This document shows, piece after piece, positions 1-10,809 of a DNA stretch of 64,000 bases. This DNA comes from Acheta domesticus. Taxonomy: Eukaryota; Arthropoda; Insecta; Orthoptera; Gryllidae. The position numbers and the translations under genes are program-made. The notes under the pieces were generated by a model. That model did not search any database and was not told where the DNA came from. It was given only the letters and a program-made list of their open reading frames with translations. Where the stretch lies: assembly GCA_031308135.1 (NCBI GenBank), contig JAHLJT010000631.1:158448921-158512920 (forward strand), in the 5' to 3' direction. Every line of letters starts with the position of its first letter. The first letter of the stretch is position 1.

Positions 1-160
1 TCCGGCAGGCGGCAGCAGCAGCGGCGCCGCGCCGCACCGCGCCGCGCCGCGGGCTGTAAGCTCAGCGCACGCACAGCGACGAAGGTGAACAGCGACGCAA
101 GTAGAGGCGGACGAAGGGGTGAAACGCAGGCAGCGGAGAGTTATATCACAAAGCGGACTG
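1..160. other. GC-rich island, left edge of window
   Basis: The first 160 bases are GC-rich with a short GCCGC-type tandem tract at about 25-50. They could be the edge of a CpG island or a 5' untranslated exon cut by the window. An AAG|GTGAAC string near 83-90 resembles a splice donor, but no acceptor or open frame supports it. No coding sequence is recognised. Confidence 0.4.
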
Positions 161-615
161 AGATGGCTCAGGTATCAGCATTAATGTCCATCCCTCGCAC
201 GAAGGTTCTCGTCTCTGATCAGTAGGTTCTAGAGTTCGAGTCCGGAGGGACGGTGGCGTATTTCTGATACTAGCTACATAGCTGGATCTTGTTCAACTAC
301 GGTCTGAAGAAGAATTCTAGCAGCTGAATACTAGTGACATTTCTGCGATCAATATCAGGCGAACGCGAAAGAAGTGTCCTAACAAACGGGCCACAGACCG
401 CACACGATCTTTCCTTTCTCGTCCTTGCCCTCTTCTCTCTGCTTGCACTTAGAAGTGCTACATACCACACGTCGAAATACCAGTCGTAAGCATAGAGCTG
501 GCCCCCTTTGGAATGGTGACCTCCTCCGGAGAGGAACCTGGAGATGAGAAATCCCGCCACACCGTACCGGCGCCGCATCTCTAGTTGCACTGGGAGAGAA
601 AGTCCACCCCTTTCA
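157..615 (+). mobile_element. tRNA-derived SINE, copy S1
   Basis: A pol III-type head is visible: an A-box-like TGGCTCAGGTATCAGC at 164-179 and a B box GTTCGAGTCC at 234-243. The A-B spacing is longer than in a tRNA, so the head is diverged or carries an insertion. The body at about 340-590 matches the bodies of S2 (15500-16080, minus) and S3 (15250-15500). Shared landmarks are GGGCCACAGACCG, a CTTTCCTTTCTCGTCCTTG-like pyrimidine block and an ACCTGG..GAGAAA block. A 97-codon minus-strand open frame overlaps this element and is not believed to be a gene. Confidence 0.65.
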
Positions 616-1389
616 CTTTCTATTTATAAATAAAAGGGAATGTGATTATGTCTGTCGCAGGTGGACGCAAAAAATACTCGATCATTTAGCTGAAATTTTC
701 GCACTATTCTTCGGAAGTGTTTGAAGAGTGATTTGAATTAAACCGGATATATGAAGTGCGTTTGTTTATGATGATTTAAGCGTTGATGATGACTCAAGCG
801 TTTGTGAAGACTGAACAGTAGTTCTAGACAACCCTGTACTGCGTCTGTGGCTGCATATTCTGCCCCTGCAATGGTGAAATATCGACCGAAATTATTACTT
901 GAACGTTATATCAGGACAAGTAAATCAATTTTCTCTAAGACAGTGTCATAGCGAACGCGTACTTAAACTTCAGGGAGAACGTTTTAACAATAGGGTATAT
1001 TGTTGGGCCCACTTATGAACACTAATGTCTACATCAGTTACCATCGCCAGGAAACTAAAGAATATTTTATATCTCAAAGAGGATGACAGACGACACAAAA
1101 CATTTGGTATATAAATAGAAGTAAATCCTCTGCAGTGATCTTCCGACAATTAATTTAGCAAGAAATGTGATACGGAGAATACAATTTGAAAAACAGGATT
1201 AGGAAATGGAAAAAATAAGTTAAATTCAAGTCCGAGGACGAGTGCTTAGTGTAATAAGATGCAAGTGCGATTGCAATGAGAGGGCTATAAAGAACATCCA
1301 AAATAATTTTATAATGAAATACACACGGAAAATACCGAAAATAATTTAGTCCAGTGACACTGAACCAAGTAACATTTTCGAGTGGTTTG
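616..1389. other. AT-rich spacer, nothing recognised
   Basis: No open frame, repeat or RNA gene stands out. TATA-like strings occur at about 621-632 and 1110-1120 (TATATAAATAG). Such strings are expected by chance in AT-rich DNA and no exon follows them. Confidence 0.5.
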
Positions 1390-2430
1390 AAACGATGACA
1401 AACGGCGGCGTCGGGTGGTAGCAGGGAAGTGCGAAGTCGGAGGCAGCGGCGAGAGTGCGAGGGCGAAGACGCGAAGAGCGGGCGTGGCGGGGGCGGGGCC
1501 AAGGGGCGAGGGGGCGAGGGGCGCTGTATCCTGCACATCCGCGAGTTGCAGTGTTTGCTCGACGCGAGATCTCGGCGAAACTTGGGCGCAGAGGTCTGTG
1601 TCAACAGCGATATGAGAGCGGCCCTGCAGCGCTCCGGGCCGAGGCGCTCAGCTGAGATTAGTCCTGCGTTAATGTTTATCTTATTGTTGCTCCACTTAGG
1701 CCGTGCGCTCCGGCGGCCGTCTTCGCCCCTGGGCGGCGGTGCTGCCCGCTCGGCGCCCGCTTGCCAGCGCCCCTGCCGACTCAGCTGCCGTCGCCGCCCG
1801 CTTCCGTCCGCTCCCTCTCACCTACGTTGCGCTCGAAACACTCGGCGCTTCCACGTTTTCGCTCTCCTCGATATTCGTGTCTCTCCTTTGGGCGTGCGTT
1901 TTGTCATCTCAATACCTTTCCTCATCGCGTTGTTTGCAACATAGTTGCCAGTTTGATTGCTCTAGTCGCCGCTCTGTTCTCTAAACACGCAACCTTGGCT
2001 CTTTCAATATCACTGACCTTAGCATTCTAGCATCCGCCCGTCAAATCTATCTCTCTAACTCATGAATATTCCTTTCTCTCCTACTTTTCCTTCGCGAACA
2101 TTAGCATCCGTCTCATTTTTGTTGGTTTATTCATTCAATCTCCATCACAGAATTTCCTGTTTTCTTACGACCAGTCAACCTATCTTTGTCATTTCCCCGA
2201 GTACTCGACACTACCATCTACACCAACTTGATCATCGCGGTTGCCTCTCGGCGCCTGAGGCAACCCGATCTGCGAGTTCACTACGTCCGATCCCTCCCTC
2301 CCTCCCCCTCCCATCCCCCCCTCTACTACGTTCCTTCTCCTGAGGCGCTCGTCTCCCCCGTGTTCGTCTTTGAAGGGCCGCCGCCGTCTACCTCCTTGCA
2401 AGTACACCAAGTTTGCATCCTCTTCTCGCA
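1390..2430. other. CpG island followed by a pyrimidine-rich block
   Basis: Bases 1390-1850 are GC- and CpG-rich and purine-leaning on the plus strand up to about 1530. From about 1640 to 2430 the plus strand turns strongly pyrimidine-rich (repeated CTCTC, CCTCC, TTCCT). Several overlapping frames stay open (up to 171 codons), but their composition is driven by GC content and C/T bias. No domain or splice structure is visible, so they are treated as non-coding. Confidence 0.55.
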
Positions 2431-3089
2431 AATATGGGGCGGTGAGACAAAGTAGTTTCCAAGTGGGGCGCGATGTAATGATGTGCACACTAGTTCACAC
2501 CTCGCAAGTAAGTAGCGGTAGAAGCGTTGTGGCGCGAAGATTGTCACATTGAAACAGAATGGGAGAGATAGCTGTGCTATGCCATTGAGATACTATGGAG
2601 CTTTAAACGTCTTAAATGCACATTGGAAACAATATTATGTGACATTGTTTCACACTGAAACATGTCATATATATGAATACATGATGAAAGGACTAAATTT
2701 ACATTTTTTTCTTCTGTATTCACGTCGTTTATGCAAACATCCCAATGTAATTTTTATGTTTTGTATATTTCTTTAGCCTAGCAAACATCTTAATAAAGAA
2801 GCAAAGAGGTTTAATTGGCGGGGTTAAATGTAAAGAAACCAAAGAATGATATCTGTTCCTCAATCTTTATTGCAACTTTGTTACCAAAGACTTGTTAGTT
2901 TAAACAAAAATTTACTATTTTTTTTCGCATCAAAATCTTTGGAATATACTGTAAGGTAACACGCTTGTAACAGAGCTAGCTCGCAGAGACAAAACGCAGA
3001 CATTTCTTTTTGCATGTGCTTCTCAAAGCGTGATGAACACGAGATGAGAATCCTCCCAAGCGGCAAAGTGTCTCCTTGCGTCGCATATC
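2431..3089. other. AT-rich spacer, nothing recognised
   Basis: Mixed AT-rich sequence with AATAAAG near 2791 and no supportable gene. The small open frames are short, low-complexity and lack splice context. Confidence 0.45.
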
Positions 3090-3530
3090 CTCACGAGATC
3101 CGCACCGGCGGGCGGGCGTATGTTGAACCCCGGGGGGCAAACACTCCGGCGCCCGCACGCGTGCCCGTGCCCGTGCGCGCGCGCGCCCGTCTCCCTCACG
3201 CGTGTCCCCGAGGAATGGAGCACGATGAGGTTAGGGGGAGTTTCAAAAATGGAATGAAAAGGGCAAACGCGGGCCTCAAGTTGTTTATACAATCACTGAT
3301 ACAGCTCGATGGATTCCTTCCTTTTTGAAGCCATATATCTCGGGGAGGGAAAGGATAAGGCGGGGATAAGGGCACCGAGGTCCCGCGGGGCGCCCGCCGC
3401 CTTCTTTGGGCGGCTTTCTCTGGATCAGAAGAGGGCGGGAGGTGCGTGGGGAGGGTCGGTCAGTTGTGGCCCAAGGCGTCTGGGGTTATACTCTCCGAGC
3501 TTCGTGATCTCGCCCAGATACCGAACATAG
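3090..3530. other. CpG island with alternating purine-pyrimidine run
   Basis: A GC-rich island contains CGTGCCCGTGCCCGTGCGCG followed by a GCGC run at about 3160-3190, a sequence with Z-DNA potential. Frames of 89-104 codons are open on both strands, as expected of stop-poor GC-rich DNA. No family is recognised. Confidence 0.5.
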
Positions 3531-3945
3531 ACGATGCTTATTCTTGCTGAAATCTCCTGTTTCTCTACTATAGTAACTTGTATCACTTGGTTTTCGAAGT
3601 TACATTAAGTTCAGTTGTGATTTCGTTATTTAATAATTCGATGTTTTTGTGTTTTTGTTTATTGAGATTATTCTTCTTAAAAATGCAAGTGACAAACAAC
3701 GAATGATGTAGATATTAAAATTTATATTTATTATTTTAAAAATATTTTAAGTTAATTAGAGTTTCGTAAATTTACGTTTCTCTCTTGATATTGGCAGTTG
3801 GAATGAAAATGAATCTACAGTATTGCAACTGCTCAATTTACAAAGACTATTTCACTCATGTCTATCCGCGTCGTAAGTAGCCAATGGTAAGCCTGGATAT
3901 ATTCAAATTAAACCAATCCCAGATGTTTATCGCCATCAGCTTGTT
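3531..3945. other. AT-rich spacer, nothing recognised
   Basis: Very AT-rich sequence without features, ending at the TA dinucleotide that flanks the MITE to its right. Confidence 0.5.
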
Positions 3946-3947
3946 TA

Positions 3948-4433
3948 TTACTCGTTCACTTTACATTTGCAGACGGCAGAATTAGGAACTAATGTTGTTT
4001 TGAAAGCGAAGGCCCGAACACACAACCGAGAATACACGAATGGCCCCGATGTCAATCAGCATCTGACCAATCAGCTGTCTCCGAAGGCAGCACAAGCGCT
4101 ACGGAGTCCATAGTACGGACACAGCTGACGAATTATACCTTTCTGGCAGTGAGCTGGAGTCGTGCTCTTAAATGATTAAGATAATATACAATAAAATAGA
4201 TCACACCACACGCTATTCACAACATTCACGAACAATATTTTTATTTCTTCTTTGCACTTTTCTACTGCTTAATGGTTATGTTTTAACCTAGGTTTCTGTT
4301 TGATGCTCACCGCCATCTATATCATATTAAACGGTCAGTATCTACTGCAGGCGCGCGTTTCTCATTCGGTCGGCGGTGACCTCATGTAAACAGATCGCAG
4401 CGCTCCGTCTGCAAATGTAAAGTGAACGAGTAA
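3948..4433. mobile_element. MITE with perfect 29-bp terminal inverted repeats and TA target duplication
   Basis: Bases 3948-3976 are the exact reverse complement of 4405-4433; the ends read TTACTCGTTCACTTTAC inward from the left. TA dinucleotides flank both ends (3946-3947 and 4434-4435), consistent with a TA target-site duplication as made by Tc1/mariner-like and some other cut-and-paste transposases. The 486-bp interior has no open frame, so this is a non-autonomous element. Perfect terminal identity suggests fairly recent insertion. It lies about 35 bp from the nearest repeat of the neighbouring transposon, but its ends do not match that element's repeats. Confidence 0.85.
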
Positions 4434-4467
4434 TACCTGATTTTTATCGAGCGATAGCCATTCCATG

Positions 4468-4864
4468 GTTACGTACGTTACATCCGTACAGTATATAATT
4501 CCTTGTAACTTCCACAAAATTCAAATAGAATTATCTTAGAATGCTACAAAATATAGAACCGGAGATGCCCTAACAGAATATTAGTACATTTGATTCAGAA
4601 GTGAAAAAAGTAACAAGCTACTTTGTTTCAAATGAGTGTTGCGTACGTTACAGAATTTGGACATGGCATATCGTGAGATCTACCTTAAATAGAAATCTCT
4701 GTGAATCCTTTACCGTAAGATTTTTTATGTATTTTTTTATAGGTAGCTAGAATCATGATTATAAAATTGCTACCAACACATTTTAATGAAAACCTTTATT
4801 TTTACAAAAAAAACATAATTTTGTGGTGTTACGTATGTTACAGCACATTGTTACGTACGTTACA
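4468..4864 (+). repeat. four oriented copies of GTTACGTACGTTACA, 3' side of transposon
   Basis: Copies lie at 4468-4482 (exact), 4638-4652 (GTTGCGTACGTTACA), 4828-4842 (GTTACGTATGTTACA) and 4850-4864 (exact). All have the same orientation; the ACGTACGT core is palindromic. They sit downstream of the transposase stop codon. Subterminal repeats of this kind are known transposase-binding sites in several DNA transposon families; that role here is inferred. Confidence 0.8.
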
Positions 4865-4952
4865 TTGTGCCAAGTAGTAAAAAAAATATATCTTACATTT
4901 CCTATAACTTAATTTAAACATGAATTTACATTTTAATTAACATTTAAAAGTA

Positions 4953-6744
4953 TTATTTTACTCCTTTTCTTTTGTAATTGTTTGTTTTCAACATAGTGCA
5001 AGAAATCTTTTGGGAAGAACTTGTAGGTGCAGCAATGATGCTTGTATCACTTTCTGATTTAAAGAAGTGTTTGGAATGTAGTCTCTGGACTGCCTGCACA
5101 TTTTGCCACCTTCTATTAAGAAGATCTTTCGATGCAGTAATTTCATCTGATGTCAGTAGAAGAGCTGTAATGCTTGTACTCACTTTCTGCAAACACTTGC
5201 AAAATTCAGAAGCTGACGTAACTTTCACTCTTCTTGACCGAATCTCATTCCACACCAGTCGTTTGGAAAGTCCTCCTATTCCGTCGACAGCGCCCTTTCC
5301 ATGGGAAGTGGAAAAAAAATACCCACTCTCCCTCATCTATTTGAAAATCATTTTTCAAGAAGCAAAGGTTAGAAAGAGTATATTTATTTTTGAATTGAGC
5401 TGCACAGCCGTCAGAAAAAACTGTCAGTTTATCCAGAGCGGGAAATTCTTTCTTCAATTCAAAAATTATCTTTTTCATTGAAGCCCATACACAAAATTTA
5501 TCATGAGTTGTCGCATCACTAACAACTACAAATGAGCGAGTGCAATTGTCCGTTAACCAGGCACAACAGGTGAATAGACTAATCTGGTCGTGGTTCCAGT
5601 GAGCTGCTTGGATTTCATCTTGGGATATAACGCTGAAATTTTCCGCATAATCCACCTGAATTACTGCTTGATTCAGACCAATGGCTTGCTTCCTTTCCTG
5701 AAAGTATTGGGATTGAACTTTCCTAACAAAGGAGTGAATTTTAAATAGGGATAACTGGGTCTGGAGCTCATTAAGTGCATCCTCAACCGTCCCTTCAATA
5801 TCTATAAGTTTAGGTCGGCCATCAGTATCTTTCCACTGCTTCCATATTAATGTATCATACAAGCGACTGTCATCAACAGAGAGCATAGTGCCGACTCTTT
5901 CACAATTATTGCAGTTTTCAGTCATATATTTCTCACTTTCTACACTGCAACACATCATAGCCAGCAATTCAGTACTATTTATAGGAAAATCAGTTTTTAA
6001 TCTGCATTGTAGAGATTCAAAAATAAAATTGAAGTTTGCGTGGTACCTACAGACACACACATTGTGGGGCATTTGAGAGGAAAGAAGAACATGTTGTGGT
6101 CGAAGTTCATAAAATTTTGATAATTTTATCTTGACCTCGGGATTCTCTTCCTGAAAAAAGTGATATGCTTCTTTTACTGACATAAACATATGTCTCTTTT
6201 GAACAAGTTTTCGTTTTCCAGTAGTATGATCTCTTATTGATTTTGTGTCCCTTAGTCCCGGTGCTTGTCGACTCACATCATCACGATTCAAAGATTGTTC
6301 CACTGTAAGTTTAACCATTTCGGATATTCTATGAATTACTTTATTTTTTCTATCAAATTGAGTTATTAATTCTTTTGGAAAGATGTCGCTTACTATTTTC
6401 TTAACAACTGCTGTCTTTTTTCTCGGACTATTTGGCAAACTCCTTTTTACTCTACTCACAGCTTTTCCAAATGATTGCGGAGTTTTATAACTTCCTTTAC
6501 CATTCGTTTCCGATAGATTATTCTTCTTGTTTTCTTCCTTTTTCTTTTTCCTCCATTCTCTCACCCTATTTGCATTCTGAAGGCGTTTCAATTTCAACTT
6601 CTTTTTATCATTTTTCAGAATTTGTTTTTCATTTTCTCTATTCTTTTTCGATCTCTCTCTTTCCCTTTCTAAATGGGCTTGTAACGCTTCTTTATTTTGC
6701 TTTATCTTCTCCCTCCATCTCTTTACTCTTTCCGTAGAACTCAT
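4953..6744 (-). pseudogene. DDE-type transposase-like gene, broken by one frameshift
   Basis: A minus-strand frame opens at 6744 and runs 499 codons to 5245; the same protein continues in another frame to a stop at 4953, giving about 596 residues. The break is at an A8 run (5312-5319): after WVFF the upstream frame degenerates, while the next frame continues with STSHGKGAVDGIGG. Residues 1-75 are very basic with two related blocks (RVKRWREKIK and RVREWRKKKK). A Cys/His group follows (C230, C232, H235, then C278 and C281), possibly a zinc-binding unit. QVDYAENF (D365) and FSDGCAAQFKN (D445) are likely catalytic aspartates, with the acidic third residue after the GKGAVDGIGG motif. From memory this resembles insect and cnidarian proteins annotated cc8L18.2-like; the superfamily (Sola or similar) is uncertain. 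The start is chosen because a splice acceptor ends two bases upstream. Confidence 0.75.
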
Positions 6745-6746
6745 TC

Positions 6747-7171
6747 CTGTGAGAAAAATTGGAAATATTAAATTCTCATTAATCTGATAAAAATGGTATT
6801 CAGCGATGTAATCGTAATAGAAACAAAAGATATTCTGTATCTGTCAGTCGTAATTAATCTTCCCAAGTATCACAATACTTGATTTTTATAAATTAATCTC
6901 AATACCACCAATGTACATGAACATCAGAGAATCAATATATTAAGCGTTACGTACGTTACACATTTTAATTGCATATTTTTCTTCCGAAGAAATAATTATC
7001 TGAATAAAAATAGGTTTGCGAGAGGTAGTCCACAAACATAACCTTACTTTCACGAGATACAGATCTATTCCTTCAAATCGTTTTATCTACAACACAACTT
7101 TTTTATGTTTTTTGTTACGTACGTTACATGAGTACAATGCAATTTAAATAAGAATATTTAATGTCACTTAC
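6747..7171 (-). other. predicted 5' intron of the transposase gene
   Basis: On the minus strand a donor GG|GTAAGTGAC lies at 7172/7171 and a strong acceptor TTTCCAATTTTTCTCACAG ends at 6747, two bases before the ATG at 6744. This gives a 425-bp intron and an untranslated upstream exon beginning somewhere above 7172. An ATG in that exon would run into a stop just after the junction, so it does not extend the protein. The intron contains two GTTACGTACGTTACA copies. Confidence 0.55.
6946..7128 (+). repeat. two oriented copies of GTTACGTACGTTACA, 5' side of transposon
   Basis: Exact copies at 6946-6960 and 7114-7128, in the same orientation as the four copies beyond the 3' end of the transposase. 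Together the six copies bracket the gene and suggest the element spans at least 4468-7128. No clear terminal inverted repeats or target duplication were found outside them. Confidence 0.75.
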
Positions 7172-7179
7172 CCAATGAA

Positions 7180-8260
7180 ACATGTAGTAATTCTGGTATT
7201 TCGTAAACAAAACTCAACAGTAAACAGCGAAGTTGATAGCACTTCTCTAGACAAAACTGTTTGAACAATGTGATCAACTTCAATACACCTTCTTCAAAGA
7301 CAAGTCACCAGCATTAGATAAAGAGAATTTCAAATTTTCATAGCATGAAATAATTACGTTAATGGAACTTTTTGAATCATAAACAACAAAGCACAGGTAT
7401 TTAAGAAATTATTAAAACTAAAGTAAACATAATTGATTGAAAATTTAAAATTGTGATCAATGTCTACTTTCTCGTGGAATGGCCCCGCTGTAAAATCTTT
7501 GTTTACCTTTTTAAGATAACGATAGCAATTGTTTCACCTCCAAAATAGCTCTTGTGCATCAATATAATATTAAAATGTGTGGTTTTGGTAATGTTTAAAA
7601 CTCTGAAATAGAATCTATTATTAAAGATTCAGTGCCGAAAAACAGCAAAAGGAACAGAAAAAGTGTGTAAAAGAAATTTCAAGAATTTTGTCAAGACAGA
7701 AAATACAAATGGACAGCACAAACTACAAATGAAGAAATTACACATGTTTTAGGCAATTAATATACGAAGATTAGATTGTGAAGAGTACAAAGAATGTGCC
7801 ATCAAAACTATGTAGAACGTTACAACCAAAATTATTCAGGAAAATATTTTAACGAGTACACACGTGTGTTCAATCCATTCGAAATTGACGAATTCCGCTG
7901 CTAATTCATCTTGTACATCTTCCATATACTTCTATGGAAGACCAAGACTTGGAAACCAACTTCCTACAACTTTAATGATTGTGCTTTTAATAAATGTTCT
8001 TGTCAATAGCCTTGTTAGAATTGTTTTCCGAAAGTTTTATTACCATAAAATTGAAATATATTTGAAATCATTTTCTGCATTAAACTGTTATTCAAATGTT
8101 ACTTGATTATGTTATTCCAGGAGGCAGTAATAAGTCGGAACTGAATGAAAGGTTTTCATTTTTCGGTTGTAATTTTGAGTAATATTTCCCTTTTTCGTAA
8201 TTCCTGTGATTTAAATTATCCTTTCAAATCATGTAATGTGTTTATTCGTGAAATAGTCAC
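7180..8260. other. AT-rich spacer, outer limit of transposon not resolved
   Basis: AT-rich with no supportable gene. The true right end of the transposon may lie in the first few hundred bases. TGGAATGGCC at about 7477-7487 weakly mirrors the reverse complement of sequence just left of 4468, but the match is too short to call a terminal repeat. Confidence 0.4.
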
Positions 8261-8264
8261 ACTA

Positions 8265-8357
8265 AATATCACTCGAAGTGCTGTGCTAGCCGGTAAATTC
8301 ACTCCTCGCTACGCGAGTCGTGAATTTACCGGCTAGCACATCACTTCTCGTGATATT
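8265..8357. repeat. 93-bp near-perfect palindrome
   Basis: The sequence folds on an axis at 8311. The innermost part is CTCGC-TAC-GCGAG, flanked after a 2-bp mismatch by 21-bp perfect arms (TGTGCTAGCCGGTAAATTCAC and its complement) and continuing with few mismatches to 8265 and 8357. It could be a compact foldback element, a recombination scar or the stem of a structured RNA. No target duplication was identified. Confidence 0.85.
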
Positions 8358-8880
8358 ACTTATGATAATATTACAGAAAATCACATTTTTCTTTTCATTT
8401 CCTGTTTTTAATTCATTTTGAAAACAACATTTGAATATAATCTCTAAACGAAGAAGTGTTCCTCATCATTAAATCTATTATTTTAAAGCATTCGCGTAGA
8501 CGCTATTGATTTTCGTTCAGTTTGAGAATATTAATATGATCATATTTTATGCTCGTATACAGAAAACCTAGGCGTAAACACAGTTTATCTTCTCATTCGG
8601 GAACATATCAAAAATTACGCTTGACTGGAAATAATTCTTTTTCCAAATAAGCGGACATATTTTGGCAGAACCGTTTTTTATTCAAGCTCATTATTCATGC
8701 AGATCATTAGTTTAGAAAATATTTTCAAGCACAATATCGCTGGCGGAAAACGATTATCGGATCCGGTTCCCGCCTTTCTTCTGTGGAATACAAAACACAG
8801 CGAAGAAGTATTATCTCTCTCCCATGCTACGAAAGCGCTTGCTGGCTCTCGACACTGTTCCCAAAACGAAATATTTCCGT
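8358..8880. other. AT-rich spacer, nothing recognised
   Basis: No repeat, exon or RNA gene was recognised. Confidence 0.45.
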
Positions 8881-9110
8881 AATTTTTCAAAGCTTCTCGG
8901 GTAACCAAGCGTCGGCAGCCCTTATCTAAAGCTTCGAGGGCTTCAGGTTCGTTACCCTGGAAGCTCTCCGGATCTAGGCGAAGAGCGCGCCGCCATGCGG
9001 GAAAATTGCGCACCTCCCCATTGGCGTTACCAAGTGGGCGTTTGATGCCATTACGCGGGAGTGGAAAGGCGCGTTGTGTTGAAGAGGAGAAACATTTTCA
9101 GAAGCAGTAT
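8881..9110. promoter_or_regulatory. small GC-rich island, candidate regulatory element
   Basis: A 230-bp GC-rich block with TTGGCGTTACCAAGTGGGCG (9021-9040) followed by GATGCCATTACGCGGGA, set in AT-rich DNA. The TTACGC and GCCAT strings resemble posterior-Hox/Caudal and Pleiohomeotic half sites. An AAAAG|GTGAGTG donor-like string lies at about 9142. Regulatory function is inferred from isolation and motif content only. Confidence 0.3.
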
Positions 9111-10199
9111 TTATATTGATATAGAATTTTGGAATGGAAAAGGTGAGTGATGACAGAATGAAACTGTTTGATTTATATTACTTTCGTGAAAGTGCTATTC
9201 AAGTCTGCAGGGTTAAAACGTATGTAATAAGAGTTTCAATGTAAAGTCTTTTATAAAGAGCAATGTAATATCTACTGAAGTACAGGAACAAAATAATGAA
9301 CCAGATTTCTGCTTTCTCACGTTCTAATTTTGCGAATAATAAAAAGTCCAACTTGAAGGTCATATCATAAAATTATTTTGCATGACACATGTTAACTGAT
9401 TTGAATCACAGCTGTTAAGATGTTTCCTTTGATCTTCCATCGGCATTCAATTAGAGTTCTAAACGGATGTACCCACGACTGTTTTGTCGAGCATGGTGAC
9501 AATTTTTCGGCCTGTGAGACATTTGGCACAAGCTTGCCGGTTAAATAATAATACAAATATCATATTAGTAGAATTTGAATTTGTTTTGACGACAAAGTTT
9601 ACTCTCATAATAATTATAAACAATTCAAAAATACATATCAATGTTGATATTATCACTCTGACGTTTAGATAATATTGTGACATATTTGTGATATAACAAT
9701 GAAAAGAAATAAGCATTTAACACCAAATAAGTCATTAACAATAAATATTAAAACACAGTTTATTATATGAATCACAAATAAACGAATTTTCCATGAAAGT
9801 ATTGTCGAAGGCAACGCGTTATAAATGAACGAGTTCTTAATAAAACCCCTTTACCTCATGTCGTGTATTATTGATTAAAAACTGTAGTAGGCGGTTGCAA
9901 AATAATGCTCAAAACCATTACGACGGTAAAATGATTTCATACAATTACTGGCCAATAAATCTTGATGAAATTGAGAAAAATACAAAATTACATACTTCCG
10001 GAATGAAAGGCAAATATTCAGACTCGGTTTACATTTTTGTCGATACATCAAAACTGGTTGCGGTTTTACATTTATATTGGTTGTCCTCATACCTTTTCCC
10101 AATATTAGAGAGATGAGTTTTGCAGCTCCGTGCATGTTGGAGAGGATCATCGTTTCCCAATTCATAATTGACCCGTCGGTTGTTGTGTGATCTCGCGTT
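9111..10199. other. AT-rich spacer, nothing recognised
   Basis: No gene or repeat could be supported. The open frames are 60-120 codons, AT-driven and without recognisable domains. Confidence 0.45.
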
Positions 10200-10475
10200 T
10201 TGCCATATACAGGTGTCGCACCGCGTGCATCCGACACCGTGCGGCCGCCGCCGCGCTCTCCAAAACGCGAAACGAGTGGTTGGCGTTTGACGAGGCGGCG
10301 GCGCCGCGGGCGCGGCTGGCGCTGACAGGCTCTTCAACGCACGCGACGCCCATGGGAAACATACCTCCGCGGCGCGGCGCCGGGTGGATGTCGCGTCGGC
10401 GGAGGCTGAGGGGTAGGCACGGAGAAAAAGCATCTTTGAATGGGGTGACGCTGTTGAAGCGACGAGGCATTTGTA
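10200..10475. other. CpG island
   Basis: A short GC/CpG-rich island (GCGGCCGCCGCCGCGC at about 10241-10256). Both strands are open over about 100 codons because stops are rare in such composition. No protein family is visible. Confidence 0.5.
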
Positions 10476-10517
10476 TTCGTGCAGCTATTTTATTTACTAA
10501 ATTAATATACTTGTGAA

Positions 10518-10809
10518 ATGAAATTCCTTAGGTGGGTGGCAGGATATTCAAAATTAGACCATACGACAAACAATGGTATAAGAGAAGAACTTAATATATA
10601 TGCCATCAATGAAAAAATTACAGCGTGTAGAGAAAAATGGCTCATGCATGTAAAGAGAATGAATGTCTCAAGAGTCCCATGAGCAATGTAGTACAATTAT
10701 ATCCTACAAAGAAGAAGAGATGCTGGTCAACCCCTAAAGAGATGGAAAAATCAGTAGGTGTAACAGGCAATATTGCCTATGCATGAAGAATATGAAGAAG
10801 AAGAAGAAA
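10518..10809 (+). mobile_element. non-LTR retrotransposon 3' end (decayed reverse transcriptase C-terminus)
   Basis: Translation from 10518 starts MKFLRWVAGYSKLDH and continues with IREELNIYAINEKI, KWLMHVKRMN and YNYILQRRRDAGQPLKRWKNQ. This pattern (FLR..GY..D-H, IREEL, W..H..RM, R-R-R-D-x-G-x-P-x-K-R-W) is typical of the C-terminal region of insect non-LTR retrotransposon ORF2 proteins. Two in-frame stops (10680-10682, 10689-10691) break it. A GAA-rich tail follows at about 10784-10809, as expected at the 3' terminus. The element is strongly 5'-truncated. The clade is not assigned. Confidence 0.8.

Noticed and set aside
297..590. 97-codon minus-strand open frame downstream of a TATA-like string at 621-632
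   Set aside because: It overlaps the SINE S1 body, which aligns with S2 and S3 across this interval.
1429..1944. 171-codon plus-strand open frame
   Set aside because: Runs through a CpG island and C/T-rich block; Arg/Ser/Pro low complexity, other frames equally open, no domain or splice sites.
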